Below, in pieces: positions 1 to 7,241 of a stretch of 9,108 nucleotides of DNA. Within the stretch, counting starts at the first letter, position 1, and every line of letters starts with the position of its first letter. Below the pieces are notes generated by a model that had not been told where the DNA came from, searched no databases, and saw nothing but the letters and a program-made list of their open reading frames with translations. The DNA comes from Propionibacterium sp. (GTDB lineage: Bacteria > Actinomycetota > Actinomycetes > Propionibacteriales > Propionibacteriaceae). Where the stretch lies: assembly GCA_022837595.1 (NCBI GenBank), contig JALHFX010000081.1:1-9108 (forward strand). Direction: 5' to 3'. The translations under genes were made by a program, and so were the position numbers.

Positions 1-32
1 GGGGTTCTAAGCCGGAACCGCCGAAAATTCCG

Positions 33-260
33 TCAGCCGATCAACGTGGCTTGTCCTCGGGCACCTGCCGGGCGTGCCACTGGCGGCACCTCATCGCCCA
101 GCACGCTACACCAGCACCGGAAAGTCGATTCCCTTAGCCCCTCCCGCACGCAAAAGGGCTCGACTCCCAACCCGCTCTTGGCAAACCGCGCGAACACGGT
201 TTGCCATTCCTGGCGGCTACGCCGCCGCCACTTGTCGTTGCTCGCTGTCACCTTGCTCAC
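33..260 (-). CDS. tnpA: IS66-family accessory protein TnpA, short and possibly frameshifted
   Basis: This 75-residue product has the hallmark of IS66 TnpA, a small helix-turn-helix-type accessory protein. A basic N-terminus is followed by a W-x-x-V-F-x-R-F-x-x-SGL segment, then FCVREGL and ST-F-x-CW (about residues 20-50). The proposed start is GTG at 260, with a good ribosome binding site (AGGGAGG) about 9 nt upstream. IS66 TnpA is usually about 100-135 residues, so this copy is short. After the TGA at 33-35, the next frame stays open to the window edge and reads ADGIFGGSGLEP. That resembles the hydrophobic, Gly-rich C-terminal part of the family, so a 1-nt indel near 36-42 may have truncated the protein. 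Family assignment is fairly sure; whether it is functional is unknown. Confidence 0.7.
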   Translation of the reverse strand: MSKVTASNDKWRRRSRQEWQTVFARFAKSGLGVEPFCVREGLRESTFRCWCSVLGDEVPPVARPAGARGQATLIG

Positions 261-341
261 TGCCGCCGCCTCCCTGATGATCTTGGGAGGGATTGTTCCG
301 CGCGGACGGGGGGAGAAGAATGCCGCTCAGTGACCGGTTAA

Positions 342-357
342 GGTATGGCTCCATACC
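342..357. repeat. Near-perfect palindrome in the IS66 leader
   Basis: GGTATGG-CT-CCATACC is a perfect 7-bp inverted repeat around a 2-nt centre. It lies between the proposed IS end (389) and tnpA (260). It could be an operator or a transposase-accessory binding site in the leader, or it could be chance. The 2-nt loop is too tight for a normal RNA hairpin, which favours a site recognised as duplex DNA. Confidence 0.5.
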
Positions 358-389
358 GATTGGAGCACATCAACCGCTTTGGTGATTAC

Positions 390-701
390 GTTTTAGATTT
401 CCGGCGCAAGGTTGAAGCATTACCCGTAGACTTTTGGGTTCTCAATTCTGAATCAGATGGTTAGCGAGGAAACGGGGAGTTTTTCACGATTCCCGGCCTA
501 CCCTCAACAACGCCTCCACTCCAACGTTCAATCCCGACCTCCGCGCTGCCGCCCGGTGGGCATGTGGACAGGCTCAAAGGTAGCCTGCCTGACATGCCCA
601 CCGGGCTCGACTACGACGATGGATTGTCGCTGTCGGGTTCCCCACGAAACGACGAGGGGCCCAGAGGTTTCGATATCATGACGATTGCTCCGGTCAACTC
701 A
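390..701. other. Intergenic region between the exporter operon and the IS element
   Basis: No convincing gene is present on either strand. Short open frames exist (for example plus-strand 457-681), but their products are rich in Arg, Pro, Ser and Cys, resemble no family I know and have no clear ribosome binding site. The 390-480 stretch is visibly more AT-rich than the operon. The main structure is the hairpin at 551-606. A weaker hairpin-like CCCC/GGGG pairing lies at about 640-660, just after the end of the yhhJ-like gene. No T-tract follows either structure on the minus strand, so neither is a textbook intrinsic terminator. Confidence 0.6.
551..606. repeat. Long imperfect hairpin, possible terminator or REP-like element
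   Basis: The arms 551-565 (GCCCGGTGGGCATGT) and 592-606 (ACATGCCCACCGGGC) are perfect 15-bp reverse complements. Inside them is a second 6-bp stem, CAGGCT (569-574) with AGCCTG (582-587), closing a 7-nt loop. A few unpaired or mismatched bases separate the two stems. The structure lies about 95 bp downstream of the last operon gene and could stop or protect its mRNA. It lacks the usual U-tract on either strand, so a dispersed palindromic repeat or part of a mobile element is an equally good reading. Confidence 0.65.
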
Positions 702-1826
702 TTAAGCCATCTGGCTGATGCTCTTGCGGAAATGGGCCAGGGCGGCGACGAAAAACACCGCCCCGATGATGGCCAGTGCAAGAATTTGCGGCCAGACCAC
801 ATCGAAACCGGCGCCGCGATAAAGAATTGCCTGGGAGGCGGCAACGAAGTGCGTGGTGGGCGCCACCTGCATGATGTTCTGTGCCAGCACAGGCATGCTC
901 TCGCGTGGGGTGGAGCCGCCGGAGAGCATTTGCATCGGCAGCAGCACCAGCATCATCAAGAGACCGAACTGCGGCATGCTGCGGGCGAGTGTGGCCATGA
1001 AAATGCCCATCGATGTGGTGACAAACAGGTGCAGGGTAGCCACCGCGAGGAACAGCATCACCGAGCCTTCGATCGGGACTTTGAGCGCGCCCTGCACGAT
1101 GAATTGCAGAGAAAGCGCCGTGGCCAGCAAAACAACCAACCCCATCGACCAGATCTTCCCCAGCATGATCTCGGCAGGGGTGACGGGCATCACCAGCAGG
1201 TGTTCGATGGTGCCATGCTCGCGCTCGCGGATCAGCGCGGCGCCCGCCAGCACGATGGACAGCATGGTGACGTTGTTGATGATTTCCATCAGCGAGCCGA
1301 ACCAGGATTTGTTCAGCGCCGGATTGAAGCGCACCCGCAGGGCCAGGTCCACCGGTGGCGTGGCACTGCCGCGGTAGCGCTGGACGAATTCGTTGACTTC
1401 GCCCATCACGATCTGCTGAATGTAACCGCTACCGGTAAAGGCCTGGCTCATACGCGTGGCATCGACGTTGAGCTGGATGGCGGGCGCGCGTCCGGCCAGC
1501 ACGTCGCGCTGGAAGTTCGGCGGGATATTGAGCGAAAAGGTGTATAGGCCATCGTCAAGTCCGGCATCCACTTCGGACAGTGTGACCTGTTGCGGCGGCA
1601 TGAATTGCGGTGGATGTAGGGCAGAGGTGATGCGTGCCGACAGCGGCGAGTCGTCCTCATCGACGATCGCTATCGGCACTTTGCTAAGCCCTTCCGGCAT
1701 TGCAGTTGCGGCGATATAGATCATGAACGTGAAGCTGTAGACGATCAACACCAGCATGATCGGGTCGCGCATCAGGCTCCACAGCTCCTTGATGCCCAAA
1801 CGGTAGATGTTGGACACGAGACTCAT
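702..1826 (-). CDS. yhhJ: ABC-2 type exporter permease, YhhJ-like
   Basis: This inner-membrane subunit of an ABC exporter is 374 residues from the chosen start, the same size as E. coli YhhJ, which it closely resembles throughout. It has one N-terminal membrane helix (about 23-42) and then a large periplasmic domain containing IPPNFQRDVLAG and VDATRMSQAFTG. Five more hydrophobic segments follow (about 182-198, 226-246, 256-278, 286-302, 347-365). The EREHGTIEHLLVMPVTP motif (about 201-217) after the second helix is typical of ABC-2 permeases. The start is ATG at 1826, because AGGAG lies 8 nt upstream. The in-frame GTG at 1832 is too close to that site. The AGGAG falls within the last codons of the RbbA-like gene, implying translational coupling. 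The likely partner is the permease half of that protein. Confidence 0.93.
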   Translation of the reverse strand: MSLVSNIYRLGIKELWSLMRDPIMLVLIVYSFTFMIYIAATAMPEGLSKVPIAIVDEDDSPLSARITSALHPPQFMPPQQVTLSEVDAGLDDGLYTFSLNIPPNFQRDVLAGRAPAIQLNVDATRMSQAFTGSGYIQQIVMGEVNEFVQRYRGSATPPVDLALRVRFNPALNKSWFGSLMEIINNVTMLSIVLAGAALIREREHGTIEHLLVMPVTPAEIMLGKIWSMGLVVLLATALSLQFIVQGALKVPIEGSVMLFLAVATLHLFVTTSMGIFMATLARSMPQFGLLMMLVLLPMQMLSGGSTPRESMPVLAQNIMQVAPTTHFVAASQAILYRGAGFDVVWPQILALAIIGAVFFVAALAHFRKSISQMA

Positions 1827-1828
1827 AT

Positions 1829-4582
1829 TCACTTCTCCTGCTTTTTCAGCAGGGCAATCGACAGGCCGAGTATGACCAGGGCCGCCAGCACCATCGGTGC
1901 GAATGCGGCTTGCAGATCGGCAAACCCCAGCGCCTTGTTGAACACGCCGCGGCTGATGGTGATGTAGTGCGTGGCCGGGTAAATTTCCCCGATCATTCTG
2001 CCGACGCCTTCAAGCGACGAGACCGGGTTGATCATGCCGGCGAACTGGATGGCCGGCAGCATGGAACCGATCATGGCAAAGAACATCGCCGCGATCTGGC
2101 TGCGCGTAAAGGTGGAGGCGAACAGACCGAAGCCGGTGGAGAAACCGACAAATATCAGTGTCGCCAACAGGAGGGCCATGAAGCTGCCCTTGACCGGCAC
2201 GTCGAACAGGGTCACGGCCAACAGGGTCATCAGCAGGAAATTGAGCATGGCCAGCACAATGTAAGGCAGTTGCTTGCCGATCAGGAATTCGCTTCGGGTC
2301 ACGGGGGTGACGTAGAGGTTGATGATGGAGCCCAGCTCCTTTTCGCGCACCACCGACAGCGCGGTCAGCATGGCCGGGATCATCAGCAGCAATATGGGAA
2401 TGACCGCCGGCACCATGGCCGGCAGGCTTTTCACATCCGGGTTGTAGCGGAAGCGTGTCTCGATGGTGGCAGCACCGGTCGAAAGATCCTGGCCGAAACG
2501 TGTTCTCGCGGTCTCGACCAGCCAGCTCTGGTGCATGCCCTGCACATAACCCTGCACGGTTTCGGCGCGCTGCGGCATCGCGCCGTCCATCCAGGCGCCG
2601 ATCTGCACCGGCGTGCCGCGTGCCACATCGCGTGCGAATCCGGGCGGCATTTCAACGGCCAGCGACAGTTCGCCGCTGCGCATGCGCCGGTCCAGATCGG
2701 CATAGTCGGTGATGGGTGGCCGCTCCACGAAATAGCGCGAACCGGACAGGTTCAGGGTGTAGTTCTGGCTCAGCGTGGTTTGGTCGCGGTCGAGCACGGC
2801 ATAGCTCAGGTCATTCACATCCATCGTGATGCCGTAGCCCATGATGAGCATCAGGATCAGGCTGCCGAACAGCGCCATCGCCAGGCGCACCGGGTCATGC
2901 CGCAGTTCCAGCGCCTCGCGCCGGCTGTAACTGAAGGCGCGCGAAAAACTGAAACCACGTCGGCGCCCCGGTGGCGGCGCCGACGGGTCGTCAGGCGCGG
3001 TGGGGGCAGCGACAGCCTCCGCCTCGGCTGGATCGGCGTGCTTAAGATAAGCAATGAAGGCTTGTTCCAGGGTTTGGGCATCGCGCTGTCGGACAATCCC
3101 CTGTGGCGTATCGCTGACCAGTACCGCGCCTTCGTGCATCAAGGAAATCCGGTCGCAGCGCTCGGCCTCGTTCATGAAATGGGTCGAGATGAAGATGGTC
3201 ACCTTGTCGTTGCGCGACAGGTCGATCAGGAACTGCCAGAAGGCATCGCGCGCCACCGGGTCCACGCCGGACGTGGGTTCGTCCAGGATCAGCAGTTCGG
3301 GCGCATGCACCAGCGCCACCGCCAGCGACAAGCGCTGCCGCATGCCCAGCGGTAGTTTATCGGGCAGCGCGTCGGGGACACCGTCCAGACCAAAACGGGA
3401 CATCAGCTCACGCACCCGTGCCGGGATCGCCGACTCTGGCAGGCTGAAAAGGCGCGCATGCAGCACCAGGTTTTGCTGAACGGTCAGTTCGGAGTACAGC
3501 GAGAATGCCTGCGACATGTAGCCGACCCGCCGCCGGGTGGCGATGTCGCGGGCATCGACCTTCTGCCCGAACAGCCAGGCCTCGCCTTCGGACGGCGCCA
3601 GCAGGCCGGTGAGCATCTTCATGGTGGTGGTCTTGCCGCAGCCGTTGGAGCCGAGGAAACCGAAAATTTCGCCGCGATGGATGCGAAAGTTGACCTGATC
3701 GACCGCCGTGAAATCGCCAAAGCGCATAGTCAAGTCGCGCGCTTCGATGGCGATATCTTCGCCATCAACAAACGGCGGCACCACGATGGCCTGGTGGCCG
3801 CGTTTCTTTTCCTCAGGGAGCAAGGCGATGAAGGCCGCCTCCAGTGAGTCGGTGTCGGTGCGCTCGTGCAGTTCCCTCGGGGTGCCGGTGGCCAGAATCT
3901 TTCCGGCATCCATCGCCACCAGCCAGTCGAAGCGTTCGGCTTCTTCCATGTAGGCGGTAGCCACCATCACGCTCATGCCCGGGCGGTCGCGCCGGATGCG
4001 GTCGATGAGCGCCCAGAACTGGCTGCGCGCCAGCGGATCGACACCGGTGGTGGGCTCATCGAGAATCAGCAAATCCGGGTCGTGGATCAGCGCGCAGCAC
4101 AGCCCCAGTTTCTGCTTCATGCCGCCGGAAAGTTTACCGGCAGGGCGCCCGAGGAATGGATATAGGCCCGTGGCTTGCGTCAGCTCGTCGATGCGCCTGC
4201 GGCGTTCGCTTGCATCATGGCCGAACAGGCGGCCGAAAAACTGCAGGTTGTCCTCCACCGACAAGGCCGGGTAAAGATTCTTGCCCAGGCCCTGTGGCAT
4301 GTAGGCAACCGAAGGACAAACCCGGTTACGGTGGCGTCTTGAACCCATGTCACCGTCCAGCACCTGCACCTGCCCCTGCTGCACCGCGCGTGCCCCCGAG
4401 ATCAGCGCCAGCAGGCTGGACTTGCCGACGCCGTCCGGACCGATCAGGCCCACCATGCGACCGGCGGGGATCTCCAGTGTGACATCGTCCAGCGCCACAG
4501 TCTTGCCGTAGTGCAAACTGACGCCGACAAGGCGGGCCACGGGCTGGGTGATGGACGATTCGCCCTGTGTTGCCAGCATCAT
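1829..4582 (-). CDS. rbbA: ABC exporter ATPase-ATPase-permease fusion, RbbA/YhiH-like
   Basis: This 917-residue protein has the architecture of E. coli RbbA. NBD1 has Walker A GPDGVGKSS (48-56), Q97, signature LSGGMKQK (151-158) and Walker B LLILDEP (171-177). NBD2 has Walker A GSNGCGKTT (311-319), a changed signature LPLGMRQR (410-417), Walker B LLILDEP (430-436) and H-loop H468. A Pro/Ala-rich linker (about 515-545) leads to an ABC-2 permease domain: a first helix at about 566-584, a periplasmic region, then five helices from about 722 to 914, with VVREKELGSIINLYVTP after the second. NBD1 has Ala210 where the H-loop His belongs. ATG at 4582 overlaps the adaptor stop by 4 nt (ATGA), with AAGG upstream. 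Homologues are often labelled ribosome-associated ATPase, but the membrane domain, adaptor, second permease and channel next door point to an exporter ATPase. Confidence 0.93.
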   Translation of the reverse strand: MMLATQGESSITQPVARLVGVSLHYGKTVALDDVTLEIPAGRMVGLIGPDGVGKSSLLALISGARAVQQGQVQVLDGDMGSRRHRNRVCPSVAYMPQGLGKNLYPALSVEDNLQFFGRLFGHDASERRRRIDELTQATGLYPFLGRPAGKLSGGMKQKLGLCCALIHDPDLLILDEPTTGVDPLARSQFWALIDRIRRDRPGMSVMVATAYMEEAERFDWLVAMDAGKILATGTPRELHERTDTDSLEAAFIALLPEEKKRGHQAIVVPPFVDGEDIAIEARDLTMRFGDFTAVDQVNFRIHRGEIFGFLGSNGCGKTTTMKMLTGLLAPSEGEAWLFGQKVDARDIATRRRVGYMSQAFSLYSELTVQQNLVLHARLFSLPESAIPARVRELMSRFGLDGVPDALPDKLPLGMRQRLSLAVALVHAPELLILDEPTSGVDPVARDAFWQFLIDLSRNDKVTIFISTHFMNEAERCDRISLMHEGAVLVSDTPQGIVRQRDAQTLEQAFIAYLKHADPAEAEAVAAPTAPDDPSAPPPGRRRGFSFSRAFSYSRREALELRHDPVRLAMALFGSLILMLIMGYGITMDVNDLSYAVLDRDQTTLSQNYTLNLSGSRYFVERPPITDYADLDRRMRSGELSLAVEMPPGFARDVARGTPVQIGAWMDGAMPQRAETVQGYVQGMHQSWLVETARTRFGQDLSTGAATIETRFRYNPDVKSLPAMVPAVIPILLLMIPAMLTALSVVREKELGSIINLYVTPVTRSEFLIGKQLPYIVLAMLNFLLMTLLAVTLFDVPVKGSFMALLLATLIFVGFSTGFGLFASTFTRSQIAAMFFAMIGSMLPAIQFAGMINPVSSLEGVGRMIGEIYPATHYITISRGVFNKALGFADLQAAFAPMVLAALVILGLSIALLKKQEK

Positions 4583-5652
4583 TCAGGTACCTTTACCGCA
4601 AGATGTTGCGGCCACTCGGCCTGTGCATCCAGCTTGAGCCAGGCCACGCCGGGCAGGCCGGTCTTGACCTGTTTCAGATGTTTTTTTAACAGTTCCGGAT
4701 CGATGCGGGCTTTGACCCGAAACATGAGTTTCTGGCGCTCGACCGCGGTTTCCACGGTCTTGGGCGTGAACTGCGCCACGCTGGAAACGAAAGACACCCG
4801 GGCGGGAATGACATAGCTGGGGGCGGCATCGAGGACGATGCGCACCTCGCTGCCCAGCGCCACCCTGCCGGCCACCGTTTCCGGCAGGAAGAAGGTCATA
4901 TAGACATCGGAGAGGTCGATCATATTGAGCACCTTGCCGCCTGCACCGAGCACTTCGCCGGGCTGAGCGACGCGGTATTGGACGCGGCCGTCGCGCGGCG
5001 CCTTGAGCTGGCTGTCGGCAATATCGGCCTCAATGCGCGCAATGGTGGCGGCCAGCGCCGCCACGGTCGAACGCGCGCCGGTGACCTGGGCCTTGGCCGC
5101 GGCAATCGCAGACTGGGCCGCCGTCACCTGGGCTTTCGCGGCCGCCAGCGCGGCTTCGGCATTGCGCACCGCCGCCTGATCGTCGTCGAGCTGCTGGATG
5201 GATGCCGCTCCTTCGCGCGACAGGGTTTGTGAACGTGCCAGACGCCGTTTGGCATTGTCCAGATCGCTGTCGCGCTGCACCGCTACAGCCTGGGCAACGG
5301 CCAGATCGCTCTCGCGCACCTTGACCTGCGCTTCAGCGCTGGCCACGGCATTGATCGCCTGCTGTTGCTGGGCGCGCGCCTCGTCACGCTGGGCGTTGAG
5401 CACATCGATCTGCATCTGCGCCAGCACCTGACCGGTTGTGACGAAATCACCTTCCTGCGCAAAGATATCGACCACGCGGCCTGGGTATTTGGTGGCCGCG
5501 TCGATCTCGGTCGCCTCGATACGGCCATTGCCGCTGACGAAGCCCTCGCCCGGACCGTTGGGCCGCGTCAGCGTCCAGGCTCCCCAACCGACCAGGCCGA
5601 TGAGGATGGCCACGGCGGCCAGAAGCAGATTTTTCTTGGTGGAAGTATTCAT
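4579..5652 (-). CDS. yhiI: HlyD-family periplasmic adaptor (membrane fusion protein), YhiI-like
   Basis: This protein links the inner-membrane ABC complex to the outer-membrane channel. It is 357 residues from the chosen start. The N-terminal anchor is at about 8-27, followed by the first lipoyl half (about 42-85), an Ala/Gln-rich coiled-coil hairpin (about 85-212), the second lipoyl half with LKAPRDGRVQYRVAQPGEVL (216-235), and a beta-barrel region with VYMTFFLPE (250-258). The coiled coil contains a repeated AAAKAQVT motif 14 residues apart (about 170-191). ATG at 5652 is preferred because GAGA lies about 8 nt upstream. ATG at 5667 is in frame but has no visible ribosome binding site. The gene begins 17 nt after the channel gene and its stop overlaps the start of the RbbA-like gene. 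The substrate cannot be read from the sequence. Confidence 0.92.
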   Translation of the reverse strand: MNTSTKKNLLLAAVAILIGLVGWGAWTLTRPNGPGEGFVSGNGRIEATEIDAATKYPGRVVDIFAQEGDFVTTGQVLAQMQIDVLNAQRDEARAQQQQAINAVASAEAQVKVRESDLAVAQAVAVQRDSDLDNAKRRLARSQTLSREGAASIQQLDDDQAAVRNAEAALAAAKAQVTAAQSAIAAAKAQVTGARSTVAALAATIARIEADIADSQLKAPRDGRVQYRVAQPGEVLGAGGKVLNMIDLSDVYMTFFLPETVAGRVALGSEVRIVLDAAPSYVIPARVSFVSSVAQFTPKTVETAVERQKLMFRVKARIDPELLKKHLKQVKTGLPGVAWLKLDAQAEWPQHLAVKVPE

Positions 5653-5669
5653 GTGGATTTCTCGCATTT

Positions 5670-7181
5670 TTAATTGGCAGGTCGCCCCTCCGGAGCCGGC
5701 AACTCGACAAACTCCTGGCTACCCCCGCCCAGCGCGGCATACAGGCTCACGCGACTCGACAGCAATGCGCGGCGCGTCTGCACCCACTGTTGTTCGGCGG
5801 TGAGCAGGTCACGCTGCGCATCCAGCACTTCAAAATACGGCGCGCTGCCGTTGTCGTAGCGCAATTTGACCAAACGCGCACGCTCGGCCTGGGCCGCGAG
5901 CGTAGCCTCGGCGATGCGCACCTGCTCGCTGAGCCAGCGGCGTGCCGACAAGGCATCGGACACTTCGCGGAAGGCCGCCTGCACGGTCTGTTCGTAATTC
6001 ACCACGGCGAGGTCGCGGCGCACCTCGGCGAGGTCGAGCGCCGCGCGATTGCGTCCGGCATCGAAAATCGGCAGGGTCAGACTGGGCAGAAAACGCCAGG
6101 CTTGGCTTCCCGAATCGAACAGGCCGGACAACTCGCTGCTGGCCGTGCCGACGGAACCGGTCAGCGTGATGTGCGGGAAAAAAGCGGCGCGCGCGGCCCC
6201 GATATTGGCCCCGGCCGCACGCAATCGATGTTCGGCGGCCACAATGTCGGGGCGTTGGAGCAACACCTCCGAGGGCAGGCCAACGCGCAGCGTCGGCATG
6301 ACGGCCGCCTCGTCCAGCCGCTCAGTCTGCGGTAGCGGGGGCAGGGGCGAGCCCAACAGCAGCGTCAACGCATGAGCCTGCGCGGCGCGCGCCTGTTCGA
6401 GTTGCGCGGCCAGTGTCCTTGCCTGTTGCAGCAGGGTTTCCACCTGCACAACATCCATCTTCGCAATCGCGCCGACTTCAAAGCGCCGCGTAAAGATGCG
6501 CAGCGATTCCTCTCGGCTGGCAACGGTCTGTCGAGTCAGCGCGATGCGCTCATCGAGTTCGCGCAGCGCCAGATAACTGTCTGCTACCAGAGCGATCAGG
6601 CTCACCGTGACCGCGCGGCGTGCTGCATCGGTTGCAAGGTAGCTTTCCAGCGCCGCCTCCCTGAGGTTGCGCACCCGGCCCCAGAAATCGAGTTCCCAGG
6701 CCGCAACCCCCACCCCGACCTGAACCTGGCCAGCGGTCAGCGCTCGTTCTGTCGGGCTCAAGTCGGCCGGCGTGCGCGCCCGGCTGCCATCGATGCCGGC
6801 CGCAATGGTCGGAAACTGGTCGGCACGCTGGATACCGTAAGCCGCCCGCGCTTCCTCGACCCGCAGCACGGCGGTCTTCAAATCGCGGTTGTTCTCCAGC
6901 GCCTGCGCGATCAGCGCCTTCAGTTGCGGATCGGCAAAATAGTCGCGCCAGGCGATATCGGGTGCGATGGGACCATCGGATGGCGCACCAGGCTGATTCG
7001 CCGTATCGGCGGGGTATATGGATGCGACCGGCAGCGACGGGGTTTGATGCGGCGGAGCGAGCGAGCAGCCCGTCACGGCCAGGGCGCAGGCCAGCAGAGC
7101 CCGTGAGCTTGCGACGCGCAGATCTTTCGCCGGCCAAGTTCGGCCAAGTATGTCTACTCGCCTTCTAGAGATGTTCACCAT
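5670..7181 (-). CDS. Outer-membrane efflux lipoprotein, NodT/OprM family (TolC-like)
   Basis: This is the trimeric outer-membrane exit duct of a tripartite exporter, 503 residues from the chosen start. A lipobox, VTGC, predicts lipidation at Cys39. The next residue is Ser, which favours sorting to the outer membrane. Two outer-membrane efflux repeats follow (about 75-275 and 295-490). Diagnostic motifs are WRDYFADPQL (78-87), GLPSEVLLQRPDI (301-313), GAARAAFFPHITLTGS (328-343) and RYDNGS with EVLDAQRDLLTAEQQ (441-465), ending near LYAALGGG. ATG at 7181 is preferred because AGAGG is 6 nt upstream. A longer frame opens at 7220 without such a site. The stretch before the lipobox hydrophobic core is long, about 26 residues. 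The gene follows the pagL-like gene by 60 nt. Its direct partner is the HlyD-type adaptor next door. Confidence 0.93.
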   Translation of the reverse strand: MVNISRRRVDILGRTWPAKDLRVASSRALLACALAVTGCSLAPPHQTPSLPVASIYPADTANQPGAPSDGPIAPDIAWRDYFADPQLKALIAQALENNRDLKTAVLRVEEARAAYGIQRADQFPTIAAGIDGSRARTPADLSPTERALTAGQVQVGVGVAAWELDFWGRVRNLREAALESYLATDAARRAVTVSLIALVADSYLALRELDERIALTRQTVASREESLRIFTRRFEVGAIAKMDVVQVETLLQQARTLAAQLEQARAAQAHALTLLLGSPLPPLPQTERLDEAAVMPTLRVGLPSEVLLQRPDIVAAEHRLRAAGANIGAARAAFFPHITLTGSVGTASSELSGLFDSGSQAWRFLPSLTLPIFDAGRNRAALDLAEVRRDLAVVNYEQTVQAAFREVSDALSARRWLSEQVRIAEATLAAQAERARLVKLRYDNGSAPYFEVLDAQRDLLTAEQQWVQTRRALLSSRVSLYAALGGGSQEFVELPAPEGRPAN

Positions 7182-7241
7182 CAATTTCCTCTTGCTGAAG
7201 CCAGTAACGTGTTGCCACACTCAACAGGCCTCTTCCCTCTC

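Larger units (their letters stand above)
1..389 (-). mobile_element. Left part of an IS66-family insertion sequence (truncated by window edge)
   Basis: The minus strand carries an IS66-type tnpA (33-260). About 130 bp upstream of its start is a sequence beginning GTAATCACC on the minus strand (reading from 389). IS66-family elements usually begin with GTAA and have a leader of roughly this size before tnpA, so 389 is the proposed outer end. The rest of the element (tnpB, tnpC, other end) would lie to the left of the window. The 8 bp next to the proposed end (390-397) would be the target duplication, which cannot be tested because the other end is not present. A second GTAA on the minus strand (near 420-424) is a less convincing alternative end. 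Confidence 0.55.

Noticed and set aside
480..610. Integron attC site or CRISPR-like element around the hairpin
   Set aside because: The GTTRRRY / RYYYAAC end boxes of attC sites are not present, and there are no regularly spaced repeats.
640..660. CCCC/GGGG pairing just downstream of the last operon gene as an intrinsic terminator
   Set aside because: The stem is short, contains a mismatch and has no following U-tract.
457..681. Plus-strand open frame in the intergenic region
   Set aside because: No ribosome binding site, no recognisable family, and it runs through the 551-606 hairpin.
564..1547. Long plus-strand open frame of 327 codons opposite the yhhJ-like gene
   Set aside because: Its product is His/Gln/Asp-rich low-complexity sequence, typical of the antisense of GC-rich membrane-protein genes. 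The minus-strand gene is a full-length family member.
1910..3355. Plus-strand open frame of 481 codons opposite the RbbA-like gene
   Set aside because: Same antisense composition (His, Gln, Arg, Gly) with no recognisable domain. It lies wholly inside a well-supported minus-strand gene.
5670..7220. Upstream start at 7220 for the channel lipoprotein
   Set aside because: No good ribosome binding site, while ATG at 7181 has AGAGG at ideal spacing. The longer form would push the lipobox Cys to residue 52.
7210..7226. Small hairpin TGTTG-CCACACT-CAACA between the pagL-like and channel genes
   Set aside because: Only a 5-bp stem, no T-tract, in a 60-nt gap within an apparent operon. It is too weak to call a terminator or attenuator.
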